A stretch of 64,000 bases of DNA from Melieria omissa. Taxonomy: Eukaryota > Arthropoda > Insecta > Diptera > Ulidiidae. The stretch lies in assembly GCA_963971225.1 (NCBI GenBank), contig OZ020267.1, positions 147,631,427 to 147,695,426 on the forward strand, written 5' to 3'. The translations under genes were made by a program, and so were the position numbers. The notes below the pieces were generated by a model, which was given only the letters and a program-made list of their open reading frames with translations, was not told the DNA's origin and ran no database searches. Shown here in pieces: positions 57,180 to 64,000 of this stretch (position 1 is its first letter; each line of letters starts with the position of its first letter).

Positions 57180-57400
57180 GCGCCACTCTCGTCAATTAAC
57201 GTTGGTTTGTTGCCCTAAACCAATGACTTAACGTGGAACCAGAGGAAAAATTCGCAGGTTGGAAGACTTGGTGATCATTTCACAACGCTGAGAGTCTGGT
57301 TTTTTATAAAAACTTAGTAATTTTTTTAATATACTTTTTAATTGTAAGGTAAATTGGTGAATTCGTGGTAAAGTGGTTGAAGAACGACAGCACTTGACTT
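57180..57400 (+). repeat. Flank block L, copy 1
   Basis: GTCAATTAACGTTGGTTTGT, TAACGTGGAACCAGAGGAAA, TTGGTGATCATTTCACAA and GGTTGAAGAACGACAGCACT recur at 58668-58860. The block sits at the left edge of satellite array 1. Confidence 0.88.
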
Positions 57401-58614
57401 TTCAGTCTTTCTTGTACTAAAAAATCATTAGTCATCTTTAATTATATTCAATTAGACGTTCATCAGTCATAGCCAATAGTTGTCAGTTATGTTTTTCTTT
57501 ATATTTTATTGACTTTTCATGTTTTTTTACAGTCAAAAGTTATCAGTTATCTTCAACTATATTCAATCTTTGTCAATCAAACCTTCATCAGTGATATTCA
57601 GTCATACCCAGTCATTGTAAATTATGTTTTTGTTCATTTTCATTGACTTTTCAGTATATTTTGTACTAAATAAAATCATCAGTTATCTTCAATCATATTC
57701 AATAATTGTTGATCAGCAGTCATATTTATTATTTTTTTGTACTGAAAAACGTCCAGTTCAGTCTTCTTCAATCATATTCATATTCAATCATTATCAATCA
57801 AACGTTCATCAGTCATATTCAGCCATAGGAAATCATTGTCAATTATATTTTTTTATTATATTTAATTGACTTTTCAGTCTTTTTTGTACTGAAAAAATTA
57901 CAGTCCGGTCATCAATCGTCTTCAATCATTGTCAATCCAACCTTCATTAGCCATCTTCAGTCATTCCCAGTTATTGCCAATTATGTTTTTTGATCATATA
58001 TAATAGACTTTTTAGTTTTTTGTACTGAAAAAAGTTATCAGTCATATTCAATCATATTCTGTAATTGTCAATCACACGTTCATCAGTCATATTCAGTCAT
58101 AGCCAATCATTGTCAATCATATTTTTTTAATCTATTTAATTGACTTTTCAGTCTTTTTGTACTGAAAAACTCGTTACTCATATTTAATCATATTCAATAA
58201 TTGTCAATCAAACCTTCATCAGTCATCTTCAGTCAGACCCAATCACTGTAAATTATGTTTTTTTGTTGCTGAAATCAATTCAATCATATTCTGTAATTGT
58301 CAATCACACGTTCATCAGTCATATTCAGTCATAGCCAATCATTGTCAATCATATTTTTTTAATCTATTTAATTGCCTTTTCAGTCTTTTTGTACTGAAAA
58401 ACTCGTTACTCATATTCAATCATATTCAATAATTGTCAATCAAACCTTCATCAGTCATCTTCAGTCATACCCAATCACTGTAAATTATGTTTTTTTGTTG
58501 CTGAAATCAATTTTCATGTTTTTTTGTACAGCAAAAGTCATCAGTCATCTTCAATCATAACCACTCATTGTCAATTATGTCTTCTTTTCAATCATAACCA
58601 CTCATTGTCAATTA
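57400..58614 (+). repeat. Satellite array 1: ~130-bp monomers built from ~10-bp subunits
   Basis: A monomer has a stretch of 10- or 11-mers (CAGTCATCTT, CAATCATATT, CAATCATTGT, CAATCAAACC, TTCATCAGTC, ATCTTCAGTC) followed by a T-rich spacer and TTGACTTTTCAGT...GTACTGAAAAA. TTGACTTTTCA-type marks lie near 57509, 57641, 57867, 58005, 58139 and 58370, spaced about 132 to 138 or about 228. A 232-bp block is almost exactly duplicated at 58049-58512. Confidence 0.92.
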
Positions 58615-58860
58615 TGTCTTCAATTTACACTAAATCCCACTCTTGGGTCAACTTTCTTGTCCCTCAGTCGTCAATTAATGTTGGTTTGTTGCCCTAAACC
58701 CATGATTTAACGTGGAACCAGAGGAAAGCGCTGAAAGTTGGAAGGTTTGGTGATCATTTCACAATGTTAAGACTCTGGTTTTTTAATAAAAAATTAGTAA
58801 AATTGTTATATACTTTTTAATTACTTTTTAATGGTTGAAGAACGACAGCACTGCCGCTTG
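58615..58860 (+). repeat. Array 1 right junction J plus flank block L, copy 2
   Basis: TGTCTTCAATTTACAC, then TCTTGGGTCAACTTTCTT (58615-58660), matches the right edge of array 2 (61626-61675). From about 58668 it matches block L at 57190. So array 1 is bracketed by two copies of L. Confidence 0.88.
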
Positions 58861-60380
58861 AAATGTTCAAGTTCGGTCATGGTTATTGAAAAACTCTTCA
58901 TATGTGTTTGTAAATTTGTGTAAATATTTTTTACAAATTTAAAATTTCTATGGCAAAGTGTTTGAGTCATACTTTCGTTGGTACAATGTTGCTTTAAGTA
59001 TTCTATACATTTTTTTTAATAGCTTCTTTTTCAGTGTAAAAGCAATAGTCCTTCACACACACACACACACACGCACACATCAACTAATATTTTCACAATC
59101 GCCCAACAAACATGACTGATGGCATTAATGAAATTACATTTTGTAAATTTTGGCAACTTCACTTGTAGCCATGATTATGAATTATGACAGCAAAAGTGAT
59201 TGTCATGTCAATCTTGTTGGGCCTTTTGGGCAAATTTTTGTTTGCATGTGTGCTGCACACATACATACATATTCGTATATATATTCGTGACTATTTTTCA
59301 TAGATTTAAGGCAAATATTTGCATTTGAATAAATGAATTAAAGTTGTCTCTGTCTCTCTGTATGTGTGTGTGTTAATTAATTTTCAACAGTTTAGCTGCA
59401 TTTGTTGGGTTGCTGCCACTCAAAAAACTCCAAGTACACTAAAAATTAATTGGAAAATAAACCAACACCCAACGTTTGTTGCATGTTCGCAAATTTATGG
59501 CACAGTCGCTTTTCTTTCGGCAAACTGGAGCGCGAGGTTGTTGCCAAAAATTGCCAGCAACACGTTGACAATTTTCGTGTGCGCTTTTGTTCTAAGCGAA
59601 TTTGTGCCAAATTCTTTCTTTGTTGTTGTTGTTGTCTTGGTTTTGCTTGAGCTTAATTAAGGAGCGCAGAGCATCTTTGGGATTTTTGGCTGCATTGTAG
59701 ACTTTTCGTTGCTGCACATTTCTCCTTTGCTACTAATTACGCGCGCCAGTGTTGCGTGGCGTTGCATTGTTGCCAGCACTGACGAAGCTGCAACTTGTGC
59801 GGCGTTAATTGTGTAATTAAATAAAAAGCATGCGTCGTTGGCTTTTCAAGCGTGAGTGTCAGAAGAATTGAGACAGCCAACGCGAGAGCGAGAGAGTTGA
59901 AAGATAGAAGAAGCAGGACGGCTCAGTGTGTGGGTGAAGACAGCTCGCATAATTATGGCGCATGTAGTCAGACATTCAGGCAGTCAGACCAGCCCAATAC
60001 TGCTTGGCTCTGCATTCGTTACGGCTGTCGTGCTGCCTGTTTCTGGTTTTCTCCTAAGATTTCTTACTTCCTTTTCGAAACATTCTTTGCTTGTGCAACA
60101 ACAATTGCATGCAGCAAGCAAAACAATTTTACCACTTTTGTTAGTTATGTGCAAAGTTTTGCACGTATCTTATTGCCGTTTTTTTGCAGTTGCTGCCTAC
60201 ATCTTAGCTTTTCATTTTCGCCCGAAAGAATTGTTATGGCACTTGTTCTACTATTGTTGCAACGCTTTTAATGTGGCACTGTGAGAAATATGGCTGTAAA
60301 ATATACAAAAAATTCTGACAGATGTGGATGAAAATTTGTTTGTTGTGATTTTGAAAAATTGTTTATTTTTTTATTTCTTT
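58861..60380. other. Gene-free sequence between satellite arrays
   Basis: No gene is recognised. A CA run lies at 59054-59072 and a TTG run at 59619-59633. The open frame at 59852-60271 has no recognisable domain. Confidence 0.5.
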
Positions 60381-61680
60381 CATTAAGTTTTCATGTTTTT
60401 TGTGCCGCAAAAGTCATCAGTCATCTTCAATTATATTCAATCACTGTCAATCAAACCTGCGTCATTTTCAGTCGTACGCAGTCATTGGCAATTATATCTT
60501 TTTATAATATTTCATTAACTTTTCGTGTTTTTTTAGCGCAAAAAGACATCAATCATCTTCAATCAGATTCAGTCATTGTCAATCAGACGTTCATCAGCCG
60601 ATCACTGTCAATCATGTGTTTTTATTATATCTAATTTACTTTTTACTTTTTCTTGTACTGAAAAAATCATCAGTCATCTACAATCATATTCAATCAGACG
60701 TACATAACATACATCAGTCATTATTAGTAATAGCCAATCATTATCAATTATGTCCATTATAATTGGTTAGTATATTTCATTGACTTTTCATGTTTTTCAA
60801 CGGCAAAAGTCATCAGTCATCCTTAATCAATGTCAATCATTGTTGATCAAACTTTCGTGAGTCATCTTCAGCCATATCCAGTCATTAGCAATTATATTTT
60901 TTAACTTTTCAGTATTTTTTGTACTGAAAAAATCATCAGTCAGTTGAATCATATTCAATCAGACGTTCATCAGTCATAGCCAATCGTTGTCAGTTATGTT
61001 TTTCTTTATATTTTATTAACTTTTCATGTCTTTTTAGAGTTCAAAGTCATCAGTCATCTTTAGCAATATTCAATCTTTGTCAATCAAACCTTTATCAGTG
61101 ATATTCGGTCATACCCAATCATTGTCAATTATATTTTTGTTTATATTTCATTGACTTTTCAATATATTTTGTATTAAACAAAGTCATCAGTTATCTTCAA
61201 TCATATTCAATCATTGTTGATCAGCAGTCATATTCATTATTTTTTTGTACTGAAAAAATTCCAGTTCAGTCATCTTCAATCATATTCATATTCAAACATT
61301 GTCAATCAAACGTTCATCAGTCATATTCAGTCATAGCCAATCATTGTCAATTATATTTTTGTATAATATTTCATTGACTTTTCAGGTTTTTTGTACTGAA
61401 AAAAATCATTAGTCATATTCAATCATATTAAATCATTGTCAGTCAAACCTTCATAAGTCATCTTCAGTCATACCCAATCATTGGCAATTATGTTTATTTT
61501 TTTATTTCATTGAATTTTCATGTTTTTTGTACCGCAAAAAGTCATCAGTCATCTTCAATCATATTTAATCATTGTCAACCAAACCTTCTTCTGTTATCTT
61601 CAATCATAACCAATTACTGTCAATTATGTCTTCAATTTACACCAAATGCCAGTCTTGGGTCAACTTTCTTATCTCTCAGT
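60381..61680 (+). repeat. Satellite array 2, same family, with junction J
   Basis: The same monomers recur, with TTTTCA-type marks near 60389, 60508, 60783, 60903, 61019, 61153 and 61378. The block 60993-61390 matches 57480-57880 feature for feature, including TTGTTGATCAGCAGTCATAT and CCAGTTCAGTC. The right edge carries junction J (TCTTCAATTTACACCAAAT, TCTTGGGTCAACTTTCTT). Confidence 0.9.
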
Positions 61681-63240
61681 GTATCCAAAACACCTGCAAA
61701 TCCTTGATGAGCGTTTTAACAGATGCAACTACAACAACAAAACAAATCTTCACACAACTAACAGCAACAATGAAAGAAGGCAGCAAATTTTTAATTACAA
61801 CAAAAAGCCAAACGAATTAAAGGAATGTGTGAGAGAGAAAGTGAGTGAAAGAGAAGGAGAGAGCAACGCATGAAAGTGTTTGGTGAAAATCTGCCAGCAG
61901 AAGAAATAACCAAGAAAATTGCTCATTAAAAGTTTGCAGTTGAAGTGGCGGCCAAAATGAAAATTGCAACAACATTGCCAACTTGAACATTTGCGGCTAA
62001 AGTTGTTTTAACAAAAGCAAAAACAACAACAAAAAAACAAAGAGCATTGGAAAAAATTGCAACTGCAAGCGGTTAGAATTTTTATTCGTAACTTTACAGT
62101 GTTTTTACTTGTTCTCTTATTTTTTTTAATTTTTTTTGCTGTTTGCAACTTTTAGCACAAATCGCTTTTTGCTTTGTTGCACAAATGCGGTAATTAACAC
62201 CTAGCCACATGCCGCAGCGGGACCGAGCGGCAGCCCGTGGGGAAACATTTGCAGACGGGCTGCTTTTACAAATTTGCGCAAAGGACATTGGAGAGAAGGA
62301 TTTTCATTGCGCAATTTGCTGCGAAAAGCATTCAAGCAAAATGAACAGAATTAAAGTTAAACCGCAGCAAAGGAGGCGGCACAAAAATTCATAAAAACTA
62401 AAATAAATGCACCGGAGCGAGACAGCGAAGGCGAGCGGAAGCGCCCAGAAAAAAAGAGAGAAGAGAAGCGAAGCACAAAGGGTGCAGCGTTTATTTGCTG
62501 TTGATTTGTCTGCTTCCTGGTCTATTTGGTGCGTCCGTTTAGCACCTTTCAACACGCTTCAGGTTGAGTTGTGTCGAAAAGCATTGGGCCGGATGTGCCA
62601 TGTAAATTGAGTGCCTTCATTAGGCCGCACCGGAAATGCCCACCGATTGAAAGTAATCACGCAAATCACGTACGCAGCGTTGGCGCCGACTAACTCGACT
62701 GTGGGTTGGAATCGAGAAGGCAAAAATTGACTGAAAAAAGGCGTTGGTGATTGACAGTTGGACTAAACTGACTCGGCGACAGACACCCTTTTCAATGTTG
62801 CCGCGTGTCCGTAGCCGCCTTTTCTTTCCCTTTCGCTCACCTGCTCACCAATTGGGTGACTTGGGCCTCGTTATTGATATGTCAATCTAACGGTGGTGAC
62901 AGCTGACGGTTTGTGCAGCCTTTCGTTTGTTCACCCAACTGTCTGGCTGTCCAACCGTTCATCCATATTTAATCGCATCAAATTAATTGTGTATTTTTTC
63001 TACTTTGCAGGGCGTAAAAATTCTTGGCAGCTATTGTTATTGTTGTTGCTTTGCAGGTATTAGTCAGAAGTGGCAGCAGGCGTTGGCAACACGAAATCCG
63101 TTGTCAGCAAATGTTAATGCCGACGAAGTGTTCAGACACGTAACGAGTTGTTGGGTGGAGAGTGCAAAGAGTTTAATGTGGAAGGTCAGCAAAAGTGTTG
63201 CTTGCGAGTTGTTGTATTTTTATTTTACTTTATTTTTTTT
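61681..63240. other. Gene-free sequence between satellite arrays
   Basis: No gene is recognised. A pyrimidine/TTG-containing stretch near 62990-63060 (TTTTTTCTACTTTGCAGGGC) resembles a splice acceptor, but no exon follows. AG-rich sequence lies at 61826-61862 and 62410-62480. Confidence 0.45.
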
Positions 63241-63895
63241 TTATTTTTTGTGTTTTTTCAACTTTTGGTACGAAAAAAGTGATCAGTTATCTTCATTAAT
63301 TGTCAATTGTCACACTTTCATCAGTCATATTCAGTCATAGCCAATCATTGTCAATCATTGCCAATTATGTTAATTTTTTATTTCATCAACTTTTTTTGTG
63401 TTTTTCTTACAGCAAAAAGTCATCAGTCATCTTCAGTCATACCCAGTAATTGTCAATTATATTTTTTTTAATTATATTTCATTAACATTTCATGTTTTCA
63501 TATTCATTCATTGTCAATCATTGCCAATTATGCTTTTATATTATATTTATTTGAATTTTTGTGCAGCAAAAAGTCATCAATCATCTTTAATCGTATGCAA
63601 TCATTGTCAATCAAACCTTCATCAGTCATCTTCAGTCATACCCAATCATTGTCATTTATATTTTTTTTAATTATATTTCATTTTCTTCTACCGCAAAAAG
63701 TCATCAGCCATCTTCAATCATATTCATTCATTGTCAATCATTGTCAATTATGGTTTTATATTATATTAATTGACTTTTTGTACAGCAAAAAGTCATCAAT
63801 CATCTTTAATCATATGCAATCATTATCAATCAAACCTTCATCAGTCAATATTAATTGTGTTTTTTAATTATATTTAAATTAGTTTTCAGTTTATT
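63241..63895 (+). repeat. Satellite array 3, same family
   Basis: AAAAAGTCATCAGTCATCTT, CAATCATTGTCAATCAAACC and TTCATCAGTCATCTTCAGTC recur, with spacers starting TATTTTTTTTAATTATATTT. A variant monomer ending GTGCAGCAAAAAGTCATCAA (about 63560) recurs as GTACAGCAAAAAGTCATCAA (63780). It reaches almost to the window end and may continue beyond. Confidence 0.9.
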
Positions 63896-64000
63896 TTGGA
63901 CTTGCTGGGTGGAAAGTGCACAGAGTTTTTTGTGGAATGTCAGCAAAAGTTTTGCTTTTTATATTATTTTATAATTTTATTTATTATTTTTTTTATTATT

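Noticed and set aside
62985..63340. Splice acceptor with a small exon
   Set aside because: TTTGCAGGG is acceptor-like, but the following frame shows no conserved protein and runs into satellite array 3.

Overview
This window looks like non-coding DNA from a large dipteran genome, most plausibly a higher fly such as a tephritid. That placement is inference. It rests on the AT-rich composition, the abundant CAA/TTG, CA/GT and AGT microsatellites, the mix of mariner, Tc1-like, hAT-like and piggyBac-like remnants, and retrotransposons whose 3' ends run into CCTAA repeats. I found no host protein-coding gene. The longer open frames are translations of simple repeats, or broken transposase and reverse-transcriptase fragments. 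The window is therefore probably intergenic or part of a very long intron.

Layout. 1-2030: unique sequence, then a dispersed repeat (R1, second copy at 47.8 kb) interrupted by a decayed Tc1/mariner element. 2.25-4.08 kb: a 1.8-kb pyrimidine-only-biased tract with a 200-bp TTTTA array. 4.8-6.0 kb: dispersed repeat R2, then a LINE 3' fragment carrying a hAT-type MITE. 8.8-10.8 kb: a ~183-bp satellite. 13.3-14.0 kb: an internally deleted mariner with intact ends. 14.9-15.9 kb: a LINE fragment and a piggyBac-type MITE with TTAA duplications. 18.6-19.95 kb: a ~123-bp satellite organised as a 370-bp three-monomer higher-order repeat. 22.5-26 kb: a 5'-truncated LINE with 13-bp target duplications, a Tc1-like element nested in R2, a SINE fragment and a second hAT MITE. 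28.0-29.4 kb: diverged repeats and a tRNA-derived SINE. 32.4-33.1 kb: a second piggyBac-type MITE. 33.8-34.8 kb: a 1-kb AGT array. 35.75 kb: another R2 copy. 37.6-41.8 kb: a purine-rich degenerate repeat field carrying a SINE, a reverse-transcriptase fragment and a mariner scrap. 43.8-44.5 kb: a LINE 3' end with a CCTAA tail and a 56-bp tandem repeat. 47-48.3 kb: a 186-bp duplication and R1. 51.5 kb: a MITE with 33-bp terminal inverted repeats. 53.7-55.25 kb: tandem repeats carrying AGATGGCGC motifs. 56.8 kb: a perfect hairpin. 57.2-64 kb: three arrays of a satellite built from ~10-bp subunits, with duplicated flanks.

How the parts relate. The elements form a layered record of insertions: transposons inside repeats, a MITE inside a LINE tail, and a SINE and a LINE inside a degenerate array. 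Two SINEs with different tRNA-like heads share a central domain. One SINE shares its 3' tail, including the CCTAA terminus, with a LINE family in the same window, as expected if it borrows that LINE's machinery. No operon, pathway or defence system is visible. The most notable material is repeat architecture rather than genes.
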